64,000 nt of DNA, from assembly GCA_012934845.2 (NCBI GenBank), contig WNNJ02003187.1:62001-126000 (forward strand). Reading direction: 5' to 3'. Source of the stretch: Pomphorhynchus laevis. Its lineage: Eukaryota > Acanthocephala > Palaeacanthocephala > Echinorhynchida > Pomphorhynchidae. Each line of letters starts with the position of its first letter. Position 1 is the first letter of the stretch. Of this stretch, positions 11,758 to 23,570 are shown one piece after another. The notes under the pieces were generated by a model that did no database searches, was not told where the DNA came from, and saw only the letters and a program-made list of their open reading frames with translations. The position numbers and the translations under genes are program-made.

Positions 11758-12824
11758 GATATGTGATAATAAATATGTGATAGAAAGCTATCAATGAAAA
11801 TTTAAGTTCGAGTTTTCACTTCGATATTTCGTCCGGTTGTAGTGTACTGAAAGGCGACAGCGATGAGACGAAAAGTTACGAGAAGAAGGCGGAGTTTGAT
11901 GCGGATGTGGATGGTGGGCCAGGAGGGTTGGGCAAGATATGTGATAATAAATATGTGAAAGAAAGCTATCAATGAAAACTAAAGTTCGAGTTTACACTTC
12001 GATAGTTCGTCCAGTTCTGTTGTACTGAAAGGCGACAGCGATGAGACGAAAAGTTACGAGAAGAAGGCGGAGTTTGATGCGGATGTGGATGGTGGGCCAG
12101 GAGGGTTGGGCAAGATATGTGATAATAAATATGTGATAGAAAGCTATCAATGAAAACTAAAGTTCGAGTTTACACTTCGATAGTTCGTCCAGTTCTGTTG
12201 TACTGAAAGGCGACAGCGATGAGACGAAAACTTACGAGAAGAAGGTGGAGTTTGATGCGGATGTGGATGGTGTGCCAGGAAGGTTGGCAAGATATGTGAT
12301 AATAAATATGTGATAGAAAGCTATCAATGAAAACTAAAGTTCGAGTTTACACTTCGATAGTTCGTCCAGTTCTGTTGTACTAAAAGGCGACAGCGATGAG
12401 ACGAAAAGTGACGAGAAGTAGGCGGAGTTTGTTGCGGATGTGGATGGTGGGCCAGGAGGGTTGGGCAAGATATGTTATAATAAAAATGTGATAGAAAGCT
12501 ATCAATGAAAACTAAAGTTCGAGTTTACACTTCGATAGTTCGTCCAGTTCTGTTGTACTGAAAGGCGACAGCGATGAGACGAAAAGTTACGAAAAGAAGG
12601 CGGAGTTTGATGCAGATGTGGATGGTGAGCCAGGAGGGTTGGGCAAGATATGTGATAATAAATATGTGATAGAAAGCTATCAATGAAAACTAAAGTTCGA
12701 GTTTACACTTCGATAGATCGTCCTGTTCTGTTGTACTGAAAGGCGACAGCGATGAGACGAAAAGTTACGAGAAGAAGGCGGAGTTTGAAGCGGATGTGGA
12801 TGGTGGGCCAGGAGGGTTGGGCAA
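11758..12824 (+). repeat. 178-bp satellite, block 3 (6 units)
   Basis: Units start at 11758, 11936, 12114, 12291, 12469 and 12647, 177-178 bp each. The first unit has the same variant bases as the first unit of block 2. Small substitutions mark individual units. Confidence 0.92.
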
Positions 12825-13391
12825 GATATGTGAATATGTGGTCGAAGCAACGGAGACGTAAGAGCACTCGAACGGCGGTGTCGATTATTCGTTGTAGGGG
12901 TAGGATGATGGATTTTGGAGAATTTGCTAAAAGACTAAGGAAGTAATCGATTTTAGGGAAGAGAAGCTCTGAAAGATTAGCAACCATTGTTTCGATAAAG
13001 TGCCATCTACCGGAATCCGGGCTAATACACTGACATAGCGAGTATGTCCCACTATCAAAAAAATAAATATGATCCATTTGGGTGTGACGAATCCTGGTGG
13101 TATCCCAGCCTCTACTCAATACAGCATGTGCTCGCCTTTAAATACATGGGTACGGTAATATCTAACGAATGCAAATGTTATGATGAAATAACCAATCGCA
13201 TTGTAACAGCAAGCAAAAGTTTTAACCGACTAAATAGGGTATGGCGTGATAGAAAGCTATCAATGAAAACTAATGTTCGAGTTTACACTTCGATAGTTCG
13301 TCCAATTCTGTTATACGGATCGGAATGCTGGCATGAAAAAATTAACAAGACCGGGAAACTAATGGCTGTAGAAAATAAATATGATAAATAA
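12825..13391. repeat. Higher-order spacer B3 (567 bp)
   Basis: Same structure as B2 and close to it in sequence, including the RTE-like YGSECWHEK stretch on plus and the LQRIIDTAVRVLLR stretch on minus. Confidence 0.88.
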
Positions 13392-13747
13392 GATATGTGA
13401 TAATAAATATGTGATAGAAAGCTATCAATGAAAACTAAAGTTCGAGGTTACACTTCGATATTTCGTCCAGTTGTGGTTTACTGAAAGGCGACAGCGATGA
13501 GACGAAAAGTTACGAGAAGAAGGCGGAGTTTGATGCGGATGTGGATGGTAGGCCAGGAGGGTTGGGCAAGATATGTGATAATAAATATGTGATGGAAAGC
13601 TATCAATGAAAACTAAAGTTCGAGTTTACACTTCGATAGTTCGTCCATTTCTGTTGTACTGAAAGGCGACAGCGATGAGACGAAAAGTTACGAGAAGAAG
13701 GCGGAGTTTGATGCGGATATGGATGGTGGGCCAGGAGGGTTGGGCAA
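13392..13747 (+). repeat. 178-bp satellite, block 4 (2 units)
   Basis: Units start at 13392 and 13570. This is the last short block before the array ends. Confidence 0.9.
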
Positions 13748-14165
13748 GATATGTGAATAGGTAATCGAAGCAACGGCGACGAAAGAGCACTCGAACGGCG
13801 GTGTTGATTATTCGTTGTAGGGGTAGGATGATAGATTTTAGAGAATTAGTGAAAAGACTGAAGCAGTAATCGATTTTAAGGAAGAGAAGCTCTGCAAGAT
13901 TAGCAACCAATGTTTCCATAAAGTTCCATCTACCGGAATCCGGGCTAATACACTGACATAGCGAGTATGCCCCGCTATCAAAAAAAGAAATATGATCCAT
14001 TTGGGTGTGACGAACCCTTGTGGTATCCCAGCCTCTACACATTACAGCAACTGCACGCTTTTAAATACCTGGGTACGGTAATATCCATCGAATTCAAATG
14101 TGATGATGAAATAACCAATCACATTGTAACAGCAAACAAAAGTTTTAACCGACTAAATAAGGTTA
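13748..14165. repeat. Truncated higher-order spacer B4, right edge of array
   Basis: B4 begins as the other spacers do but breaks off inside the RTE-like segment (after FNRLNKV, near 14160) and passes into unrelated AT-rich DNA. The array therefore ends within a spacer. Confidence 0.8.
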
Positions 14166-14244
14166 AATTTTGGACAAATTAGGAAAATTCAAAAAATTGT
14201 AAATTAAATTGCAAATTACAAGAATGCGAGGAAACAGGAATTTT

Positions 14245-14366
14245 AAATTGAAATTTAAAATAAAAGTAAATTTTTATGAATTTTCTAATAAATAATATAG
14301 AATGCATCAGAATAAGGATTAGTGGTCATTAGAGGAACTGATATGTTATCAGGTTTCGACCCTATT
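14245..14366 (-). repeat. R1 repeat copy
   Basis: A copy of the AT-rich family of 1619-3880 in the minus orientation. It contains GCATCAGAATAAGGATTAG, GTCATTAGAGGAACTG and ATCAGGTTTCG. It is short and decayed. Confidence 0.6.
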
Positions 14367-14381
14367 AATTAATGTTTAATT

Positions 14382-14610
14382 ATTACAAGAAGGCGAGGAA
14401 ACAGGAATATTTATTTGATTACAAAAATCCAATATTTCGACGGCACTACGGCACGTCATCTTAAGGGTTGTATATTATTTATCTCAAACTTTATTTTAAG
14501 AAATTTTGAGATAAATAACATACAACCCTGAAGATGACGTGCCGTAGTGCCGCGAAATATTGGGTTTTTGTAATCAAATAAATATTCCTGTTTACTCGCC
14601 TTCTTGTAAT
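14382..14610. repeat. Large foldback element, ~107-bp arms
   Basis: Arms 14382-14488 and 14505-14610 are reverse complements with a handful of mismatches around a loop of about 16 nt. The terminal 25-30 bp (ACAAGAAGGCGAGGAAACAG) also occurs alone at about 14217-14240, so the ends belong to a repeat family. No coding content. It is best called a foldback or MITE-like hairpin element. Confidence 0.8.
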
Positions 14611-14619
14611 GATTCGGAT

Positions 14620-16440
14620 TGGAAACGAATTTTCTCTAAATTACAAATGTCGAGCTATCAAGTCTTTATATTTCACAATTATTTTATTACATCGAGTTGA
14701 TAATTGTTGTTAATTTAATCTGTGAATTAAAAATTAAAAATTATTCTTGAAATAAAACTTCGTAAAAAATTGTTTGAAAGAATATTCTGGCCAAGTTAAT
14801 GCTTAGCCAGCATTATGCAAATGTGATTATACATTTGCATAATATAATTATACGAAAAACATGTTTTGCTCTACCTTCAATGCAGCGTAACGAGAATGAT
14901 TGAAAATTACATTTAGCAAAGATACGATTTTAGTCTTTACGTTCATGTTGCAACTTTTTGACAGCAAAATGCAGCATCGATCGATGGTGTTAGTTTGTAA
15001 TAGCGCCTAGATACAAATAGTCAAATACAAAGTAAGCTGTTTAATTATAGAATAAAAATACAAATCCGACATCCATTGTTGACAATTCATGATCGCTAAT
15101 TTTACTATGTATTTTTGCATCGATCAGAAATACATTTGTACAAGCTAATGTCCATAAAGCAACACTATGATCAATCCATTCTCGATACCATAGCAAAAAG
15201 TTTAGTTCCACCTATGCAAATATTCAATTGTTTTACATTCTCGTTGATATAAAGTAAGTTTAAAAATAATTTATTTGTTAGATAATAGCAAACCAATATA
15301 TTATAATATATTAATATATTATATTAATATATAATCTTAATAGTTAAAATTAAAAATAGACTTAATATTATGCGATATACTCAAGATAATCTTTGAATTG
15401 AAAAAAAACATGTTATATTTTATTGAATTAAAAAGGATATACGTCCAATAGAGATATTTAATCCAAAAATACAAGAGGAATCAAAAATTGCAATTTGTCG
15501 AAATATGACAAATCTGCAATTATCCTGAATTTTTAATTCTTAATAAAATGTTTCAAATGTTCAGAAATCTAATAAAATGGATAGAAATGGTGTTACACGA
15601 GTAAGAATTTATACAAGTGTTATTTATCTAAAACCTTAAATACGCCAGTTACCTACCTGCATTTGATTTTCAAATAAGGACATATTAAAAATAGACTATG
15701 AAGTTTGCAAAACATTAAATGATAACTCAAGACCTTTGGAGGTATTCACATTCTCTCTCATCAATTTCTTTAGACGACCTTTAAAGGCATTCTAAATGTA
15801 TCTCCATATTTCATAAAATATACCGTATTTGAAGTATTATATAATCTTAAATGCTTTTATTAGAGCTTTAAGATTTCCTACCAACTTGCATGAAAGTTGA
15901 AATGTTTAGATTTGTTTTCAAAGCTCCTATATTTCTTTACATTTATTTAGCGTTCTTATATTTTTACAAGAGCTTTAAGATTTCCTTACATGTATTGAAA
16001 TGCTAAGATTTGATCAGATTGTCAAATTCAATCTTGTACATACACTCTCTTATATTAATATTCACCGTATAAAAGCAAATATTTTATTTTAGCTAGAAAA
16101 GGAAAGATATGAACTACATATAAAATTATAATAGTTATATATTACATAATACTAATAGATTATACTTAATCTACACACTGTGTATAAACTAAAGCTGTTT
16201 CTTCAGTATGTTTGGAAAATGATAAAATTATGAAAAACACAGTTTTATATATCTGGCATATATAAGGTGGTATAATAATATGGATCAATCACTAATACTG
16301 ACGCATGATATTATGAATATTTAAACAACACTTTTAAGTATGAATATTTAAACAACACTTTTGAGTAGTCATACTGCAATAGAAGTGGCGAACAATGACA
16401 GCTTAACAAATCTAATCTCAAGTGTTCATAAACTTTCAAT
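14620..16440. other. AT-rich stretch, no gene seen
   Basis: AT-rich, apparently unique DNA between the foldback and the ARM-like relic. No open frame has convincing composition and no known element was recognised. Confidence 0.5.
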
Positions 16441-16448
16441 ATCTTCAC

Positions 16449-18270
16449 CTATTTATTAAATTCAAATTTAACAAACTTTATCAAATTGTTGATACTAAGC
16501 TTTAACAAATATTTGATACTAAATATCAGTTTTATTACCTCGTTAATATTTGATCTTGCAATGCAAATAAGGATATCGAGTATTATACAGAGAATCTGTT
16601 CATTGCTACTATCCAACAGGATTCGGAGGCGAACAAACAATCCGGATTCTAATAAAGCTGGTAATATGGGCTTGTTTAGCTTGTTTTCGTACATTTTGTT
16701 CAGCTCCTGATGGATAAATAAAATTAACAGATGAAATGGCATTTCTTTATAAAAAATACTCAAAGATGCAATCATCACGGAATTCGTGATTTGTGTAATT
16801 ATCCACATAAACTCGTTAATAAAAAGCAAGGGTTTGCTTAAGAAATTAGTCTCTTCAAAATCATTTAGAAATTTTAAGATGTAGGTACCTTCATTTAATT
16901 CAAATGATTTTTTACTTATAAAATACATCGGTCGTAACATTGTGTTTTTAATCTAGAGATATGAATCGCTACTTGGAATAATTCGAAGATCTTTAATTCA
17001 AAGACTGGCATTACTAGTCTCAATAAAAGTAGTCCACGTATTTTCAAAATGAAACAAGCATCAAAGCGTAGAGTGCACTTTCTAGATATAGATGAGTAAG
17101 AATATAACTAAAAAAATGTTCACAACTTTCTATCAAAAAATACTTGGATTCCGGCTACATTCATCGACTTATCACCAGCATTTGTAAAGCGCAACATTAT
17201 TTACAATGAAGCTCTGCGTCTGAAAAATATATGCTCTCGTCAGTGAGATTTTCTAACCGAATTGTCTAAATTGAGAGTAATTTATTAGGCACGCTGATAC
17301 AAGCATAGGCAAATCCTTAGCAAGTTTCAGCAAAGCCAAAAATCTAATAAGAGCAGAAACTCTGATATGAAAAACAATAGCAGAGAAAACGAAAAAGTGG
17401 TATTGCGTGTTTGAGAGGAATGCTACTTTAAAGAATATTTCAAAATAAATCATAATTCGAGTTTTTAACATCAAATATTCAATAGGTATTCGAGACAACT
17501 ATTTGTTTCTGTGTTAATCAGAAAGCGAATTAGTCTGCAGATACCACATGCACAGTAATTATCTGAATTATAGAAGATCTAAAGATTAAAAACTTGTAAC
17601 TAGTTGATCCATTATTGATAAAGAATTATTTAAGCTGGATCAAAATAGGGTAAATTTTATTTGATATTTGGCTTTGTTAGCGTCTTCTGAAAATTTCAGA
17701 AGTTAGCGAAATATTTCGCTAACAGAAAATTAATTGGAACTAGAGTTCCAATCCAGCTCCAACTATACTTTACATCAGAATTTCATTTGAGTCTGGTTGA
17801 TTATTATGCATATTTCTGGAATTATTTTAGACTCAAGGAAGAAACAAAAGTTTTGCTTTGTTAACAAGCTTTCGATTGTTTAGATTCTTTATTAAATTGC
17901 AAAATTTTCAATGGACACGTTGAATATCTAATAAAAAAGATCAGGAAGAATTATGTTAAGTGATTTTTATTTCGTTGGTAATTGTTAATTTTAAATTCCA
18001 ATTGTTTTTGTTGTTGGCAATCACTAGGTTCAATGTCGCTATGTATATAGATTCTTTGATCAAACGTCTGCGCAGGTCGTATTCCTTCGATACGCATGAA
18101 GTTTGATCAAATCCAATAACCTTGCATGTTTGAAGAACAAGATTTGCAATGACTGACGACGTTTCTAATAATAAAGCATTGTATAAAGCATTGTAAAACC
18201 TTGTAATAAAGCCTTCTGATAATAAAACCTTCTTTTCTGATAATAAAACCTGTGTATATATCATTAAATA
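16449..18270 (-). pseudogene. Possible importin-alpha-like ARM-repeat gene relic
   Basis: Minus-strand pieces occur in the order expected for the importin-alpha ARM array. 17956-18264 has SEGFITRFYNAL and, later, VIGFDQTSCVSKEYDL, resembling the family's 'GNIAGD...CRDYVL'. 17253-17498 has DLPMLVSACLINYS, resembling 'VLvDAcWALSYLSD'. About 17120-17200 gives GDKSMNVAGIQVFF after a TTTTTCAG acceptor-like sequence. 16449-16940 has MWIITQITNS and LLDSSNEQILCIILDILI, resembling 'AaWaItNits' and 'LL...D.kIl.vaLdgLenIL'. Individual matches are weak, and stops lie between and within the pieces. This could be a fast-evolving intron-containing gene or a pseudogene. The resemblance is by eye. Confidence 0.35.
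17685..17723. repeat. Two adjacent short perfect palindromes
   Basis: TTCTGAAA/TTTCAGAA (17685-17701) is followed at once by the 22-bp loopless palindrome 17702-17723 (GTTAGCGAAAT and its complement). Back-to-back hairpins like this recur at 39942-40017 and 54378-54451. Confidence 0.8.
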
Positions 18271-18870
18271 TAAAAGTCATAAATCATCGTCTACCAAAAA
18301 GTCAATGTCTACAAGTTGCTAAAGAAATAAAAATTCAAAATACGAAATTTTCAACTTTGAATGTATGATTCTATAAAACCATACCTTTACAATAATATTG
18401 AGCAGAACCCTTAGTCCGTAAATACATTGCGATGTGAGTGTACTGGCACACAAGTACATTAGTTCATCTAGAGAATGGCAGCTTACCTAAAAATAAAATT
18501 ATATATATCCGATATGTAATACGATGTGTCACATCAAATGTTTTGATAACACGTTTCTTTGGTTTAGCGACTATATTTCCAGATGAATCAAATTTCGCTG
18601 TCTTTGTGCTCATCATGCTACAATCTGTTGGTTTGTGATTATCAAAAACTGAAAGTTGTTCTAAAGATGATCAATTTATAATTTTCCATAATTAATTATG
18701 AAATTCATAAATTAATTCATAATTTTGTCATTTTGCGTTTTGTCATTTTGTAGCCACATATCTCAATTTTTGAATTGAGATTTTTTATAAAATAATTATT
18801 TATTTATTAAATATTCAATATTTAATAAATAAATATTAAATATTAAATATTTTATATTAAATATTTTATA
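18270..18870. other. AT-rich gap, no gene confirmed
   Basis: A minus-strand open stretch near 18500-18620 reads STKTAKFDSSGNIVAKPKKR and could be an upstream exon of the ARM-like relic. It does not resemble an importin-beta-binding domain, so no call is made. Confidence 0.3.
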
Positions 18871-18873
18871 TAA

Positions 18874-19001
18874 AGTCAAAATAAAAAATTGAAATTTAAA
18901 AAGTCAATTTTTATGTTCTGAATAATAAAGAACAGACGATGTATACGAATAAAGATAACAGGTCATCAGAAGAAACTGCTATGTTATCAGGTTTCGGTAC
19001 A
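18874..19001 (-). repeat. R1 repeat copy
   Basis: Minus-orientation copy of the AT-rich family. It contains GACGATGTATACGAATAAAG, GTCATCAGAAGAAACTGC and TATCAGGTTTCGG. Confidence 0.6.
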
Positions 19002-19291
19002 CATTTTCCAAATAAAAATACAAATATAAAATGATGATCTTAAATTTACGATTAACAAATAACTGTAACGCAAATAATATTATTAATATTAATAATACAA
19101 TATATTTATTATAATATTTATAATAATCTGAAAAGTTATTTATTAACGCCCAATGCAGCCTCTCGGTTTGGGGCTGATAGCAAAACATACTATAATTACA
19201 TGAATTGAAAGCAAAATAGTTATATTAGCCACGACTGGCAGGTAGATTATACTTGTAGGATAGTTTCCATAGACTTCAACGATTTTTAGCA

Positions 19292-19735
19292 TCAGACTGC
19301 ATTTAAATATTGATAGATTATGTTATCATCTACAGGCAATGAATCGATTTTACGAAGTGGAATTGTAGAAAGAATGGGACAAGAGAAAACATGGGAGATA
19401 GGTGGACATTGTAGATTACAAAATTTACAGCGACAGAATATTGAACGATCATGACATGGAATGTGAAGAGCACAACTTGTCATGATAAGCGTGAAGGTAG
19501 GCGCGAACGATGATTGGTCGTTTGGTGGATTGAGGTTGTTGCCAAAGAGGTTGTAGTGGAGTAGCTGTTGTGGAGATTTCGGGATCGACGCCATTGATAT
19601 TTTTAATGTATTCTTGAAGGTGTGTTGGAAGGTAAGTGATTCTGTTAAGTATATACGTTGTTGATAATCTATTGATAGAGGTCGGATTGACGTGAAAACA
19701 GAAAGAGGAGTAGAGTGAATTTTCGGTGACAAGCC
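19292..19735 (-). mobile_element. LINE C-terminus with Cys/His knuckle
   Basis: An open minus frame of 146 residues matches the C-terminal piece at 923-1100: SIPKSPQQLLHYNLFGNNL here against SPQHLLANLFGSNL there. It then gives CRCKFCNLQCPPISHVFSCP, a C-x2-C...H...C zinc-knuckle-like motif of the kind that closes many LINE ORF2 proteins. It belongs to the same LINE family as the fragment at the left edge, 5'-truncated. The frame start is arbitrary. Confidence 0.55.
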
Positions 19736-19739
19736 GAAT

Positions 19740-20745
19740 ATTTATAATAATACAAAATATATATTTATAATATATATTAATAAATATATATTATATTTGA
19801 TATATTATATATATCAAAATATAATATTTATAATAATCTGAGATAATTTATTTATAATTTATTACCCCTCTACCGCCACGGACGATGGAAGAGGATCAGC
19901 ATCAAAACGTTATTACAACACTACAATGTATTATTTACATCGTATTATTTATAATAATACGATATATATTTATTAAACTAATACAAATATTTTAAAAGCA
20001 AATAAAATATGAAATAGTAAATAAAAAATGATTAACATTTACGATTAACAATTAACGGCAACTGATCGAATTGCTAATGTGATTTATATGTCTATACATA
20101 TAATATATTTATATTTATATGTCTATACAATTGATTAGGCATTGATTTTTAAATTAGCAAAGCATTCTATCTGAAAACCTTTGCATTAAATAAAGACAAA
20201 GCAGAGTAGACATGCAACTTAACAGTGTAATTTTATTTTCAGATGATTATGTAGAAACATCGTTAAGTTGTCACCTATTGAACACACATTTAACGACTGT
20301 GTTGGCAGTGGTAATTTATAAAAAGTTAAAATTGGCTTTCACTGACAAACACATCCAATCTTTAAGTGATTCATTTATTCTTCATTGATTTCTTTATAAT
20401 TATTCATTTACTAAGAATATAATAAATGAATAACAAATTATAATAATTATTTATTATTTATAATTATTCATTTATTCTTTATTAGTTTTTATTGACAATT
20501 AGTCCAGACAATATTGTGGAAATATAAATGTTTGATCGTAAAAAACCAAAATCCTAGTATTTGATACAGCGACAATTTTGATTTTGATTAGATACTTTTA
20601 TCGAGTCAACTAAGCAGTTCTCACATCACATTTATTATACGATAACATTTTATCACATTTTAATTCATCGTCAATTACGACAATATAATTTAAAATTTTT
20701 AATTTACAAAATAATAATTTTAATAATTAAAAATTAATAATTATT
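19740..20745. other. AT-rich gap, no gene seen
   Basis: TA-rich simple repeats (19740-19860, 19940-20010) and otherwise featureless AT-rich DNA. Confidence 0.5.
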
Positions 20746-20749
20746 AATT

Positions 20750-20960
20750 ATATTATCCCGAGCCATCGACGGGCTCGGCTAAAGAAGCAAGTCGTCACGG
20801 CCTTCAGAATAGCTAGCCTAAACGTGGGATCGTCAACAAGGAGAAGCAGGAAAGTGAAAACCTTGTAAATATCAACCGATATTGGACACGAAATGTCTAA
20901 AATCGTTCGGAGTAGAAGTTATTGATAGTATCGACCTCTCTGCGATATATAAGCTGAAAA
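20750..20960 (+). mobile_element. RTE-like LINE 5' fragment (endonuclease start)
   Basis: A GC-richer island with the frame reading RIASLNVGSSTRRSRKVKTL. This is the usual opening of RTE-like AP endonuclease domains (N-V-G-S-x-T-x-R-S-x-x). Stops follow soon after and homology fades by about 20960. It is a small isolated 5' piece. Confidence 0.5.
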
Positions 20961-21582
20961 AGACGTATAAACATAGATATAATTATTATGATTTCCTATT
21001 TATATCTGATCAATTCATGATTGTTTTCACATTATTACTTTAGTAAACTAAAGTACTACTTGTCAACTTACTTGCATGCTTAAATTTACTGTTAATATAC
21101 TCGTCAGCTTACTTGGATATGTTGGTTTCCATGCGTTTTGTGATCTATCCACCTGCCAATCCACCATACTCCCGAGCTTGCTGTTGTCATTCCATTGAAC
21201 CTCGCCCTGCCAAAATTAAATAACGTTTAGGGAATTTGGTTGCGCAAATTTAATTATACGATTTCTACTTTGTTTGAATTGACTTCTAAATTAGTAAATA
21301 ATTAGAGATGTATGAAGAGATAATCAGATAATTTAAAAATAATAATTTAATTGCAAATAAATATTGAAAGTAAAAAAGAGGAAAATAAGTTATCAAATAA
21401 AAATATAAATAATATAATATAATATAAAAAAATTTTCCATGTAAAAAGGGGCTAAGCTAAATGTCTCCATATAACAGCTGTCTCTATAGAGACAGATTTT
21501 GTCCCTATACAAAAGCCTTTTTATTAAAGGATTTGATAGAATCGTTTAATCGTTTGATAGAATTAGTAGAAAATCGGTGAAT

Positions 21583-21944
21583 GAACTATTTTTCCTGTGA
21601 CCTTCCGTAACACTTATGTACCTTCCACTTTTCACCATTCCTCTCATTCCCTTCATTCTTCCTTCCCAATTTCCCCTGTCCCCTTCCTATTCATCAATCT
21701 TCCCTTCCAGCTTCCCCATTCCTCAATATCCCCTTCACTCTTTCCTCATTCCCCAATCCCCGCATTCTCTTTCCCCATTCTTCCCTTTTACCATGAAATT
21801 AAGATGTTCTTATTTTTAATTGGAAATAAGATGTATTGGAAACACCTCTTATTTCTAATTTCTAGGATGTCATACACAACAAATACAGTCTCAATGGCGT
21901 CCACTAAAGCATTTTACGGGGGAAAAGGCAAAAAATAAAGGATG
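21583..21944 (+). repeat. Left arm of 362-bp inverted repeat, pyrimidine-rich
   Basis: Sequence from about 21583 to 21944 is repeated in inverted orientation at 24630-24990 with roughly ten differences. It contains a C/T-rich tract of about 170 nt (21625-21795) and ends with GGCGTCCACTAAAGCATTTT and a purine-rich GGGGGAAAAGGCAAAAAATA. The 113-residue open frame is low-complexity (Pro/Ser/Phe) and probably not a protein gene. The family is unknown. Confidence 0.85.
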
Positions 21945-21984
21945 GATATATATAACCAATATTAATGATAAAGAAAGTATATAT

Positions 21985-22623
21985 ATGAACATTAAATTAA
22001 CATTAACTAAAACTACTTTTAATTTATATCGTAATAATGACATATTTAAATTTACAAGAAACATAGTTTTGCATGAGCATTCATGCAGACCATGTAATAT
22101 AAAATATAATACATTAAATAATGAAATTTTAAGAATTGCAACAATATGTAATGATATTGGCTTTCTTGAAAATCATTTAAACCATTTAATAGATACATAT
22201 TTTAAACTAGGCTACTAGAATTTAAACTAGGCTACCTAGTTTCTTTATCTTTAATAGAGAATTAAAAATCGACATAAATGATGTCGATTGACATCATTTA
22301 TTGACATCATTGTAATATTTGATGATATATGTGTATTTAATTCTAAAACTTTTTATTCAATAAGCGAACAAATTTATAAAGGTATCCTTATTCTTAATAA
22401 AATCAATATTAATGATAAAGAAAGTATATATCTTGATATGAGCATTAAATTAACATCAATTAAAACTACTTTTAATTTATATCGTAAATATGACATATTT
22501 AAATTTACAAGAAACATATTTTTGCATGAGCATTCATGCATACTATATAATATAAAATATAGTACATTAAATAATGAAATTTTAAGAATTGCAACAATTT
22601 GTATCGATATTAGTTTTCTATAA
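21985..22623 (+). mobile_element. Penelope-like element RT fragments (two overlapping copies)
   Basis: Two open pieces, 21985-22218 and 22288-22623, carry the same C-terminal part of a PLE reverse transcriptase: FDDICVFNSKTFY (the xxDD motif, second copy only), GILILNKININDKESIYLD, KTTFNLYRK.DIFKFTRNI, HEHSC and EILRIATICNDIGF. The LNKT.....FLDL..K......YRK......HS......ELRR...C order is characteristic of PLE RTs. The pieces overlap in content, which implies a duplication with a rearranged junction at about 22220-22300. Confidence 0.65.
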
Positions 22624-22624
22624 A

Positions 22625-23570
22625 GATATTAGTTTTCTATAACGATATTAGTTAGATATTACTTATAAAGATATTAGTTTCTTAACGATATTAGTTTTGT
22701 AACGATATTAGTTTTGTAACGATATTAGTTTTTAGCAATTTTATAAAACCACTAAAGATTCAAAGTCATTGAATTTATGTAAAAATGAAATCAGATTTGA
22801 TAACAAGCATCTGATGCAATTTTTTCACGGATTGGAAACCAATTTGAAAATTAAAATAAATGCATAATATAAATACAACTGAACATTTTTATTTCCGAAC
22901 ATTATCATTATCATTACAAACACGGATTATTATAAAATATTTTTACTTTAGATTGCAGAAATTCGATACTTTATAACTTGCACACAAACTCGTTTTATTT
23001 TAAATTTTAGGAATCAAGGCACTCAGTCCTTCATTGACTATTGCTAGATCTGTCTGTACCATTTAAGGCGCCGATTTAATTCTTCCTTCGGTAATGACTT
23101 GCAAAAACTACCTTAAATTGCCAGAATACTCTTCACCCGATATTCTTGAACAACGATTTAGCACAGCGATTCACGAAGGGCGCGATTCGTTTATGTTGTC
23201 ATGATCAGAATGAACGTATTGCATATTGAAAATGTAAGATTGCGGAAAGTTCAATTGCACATATGTGTTACCATTATGTATCAAAGTTATAATAAGAAAT
23301 ATTTAATTTAAAGATACATTGGATTGAATAAATACTCTTTAACTTATCTTCTCGCTTCTTAATAAAGTCAATAATAATTTACTCACAAGTATCAATTCTG
23401 CCATTTAATGTCGATTAAACGTACATGTCGGATTTTAATATTGACTAATTTAAAAAACTGTTGATCAAAAACTTAAATGATTGATCTAATTTGGTTTAGC
23501 TGTAATAAATTTAATAGTGCATTGTCGGGAACTAGTGTGACAATATGAATACGACTTCCTTTTAATGTCG
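22625..23570. other. No gene recognised
   Basis: It begins with short tandem repeats of TAACGATATTAGTTT (about 22620-22735). The rest is AT-rich with a slightly GC-richer island at 23050-23200, in which nothing was recognised. Confidence 0.5.

Noticed and set aside
10143-14182. Open frames of 60-160 residues on both strands within the satellite.
   Set aside because: They are by-products of the RTE-like and L2-like fragments and repeat with the array; starts and stops are arbitrary.
14529-14565. CTGAAGA...GAAA in the foldback arm, considered as a hammerhead core.
   Set aside because: The intervening bases do not form a stem II and the other arm gives no better pairing.
21597-21938. 113-residue Pro/Ser/Phe-rich open frame, and its inverted copy at 24634-25092.
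   Set aside because: It is a translation of a pyrimidine-rich repeat; no domain, and substitutions between copies do not look constrained.
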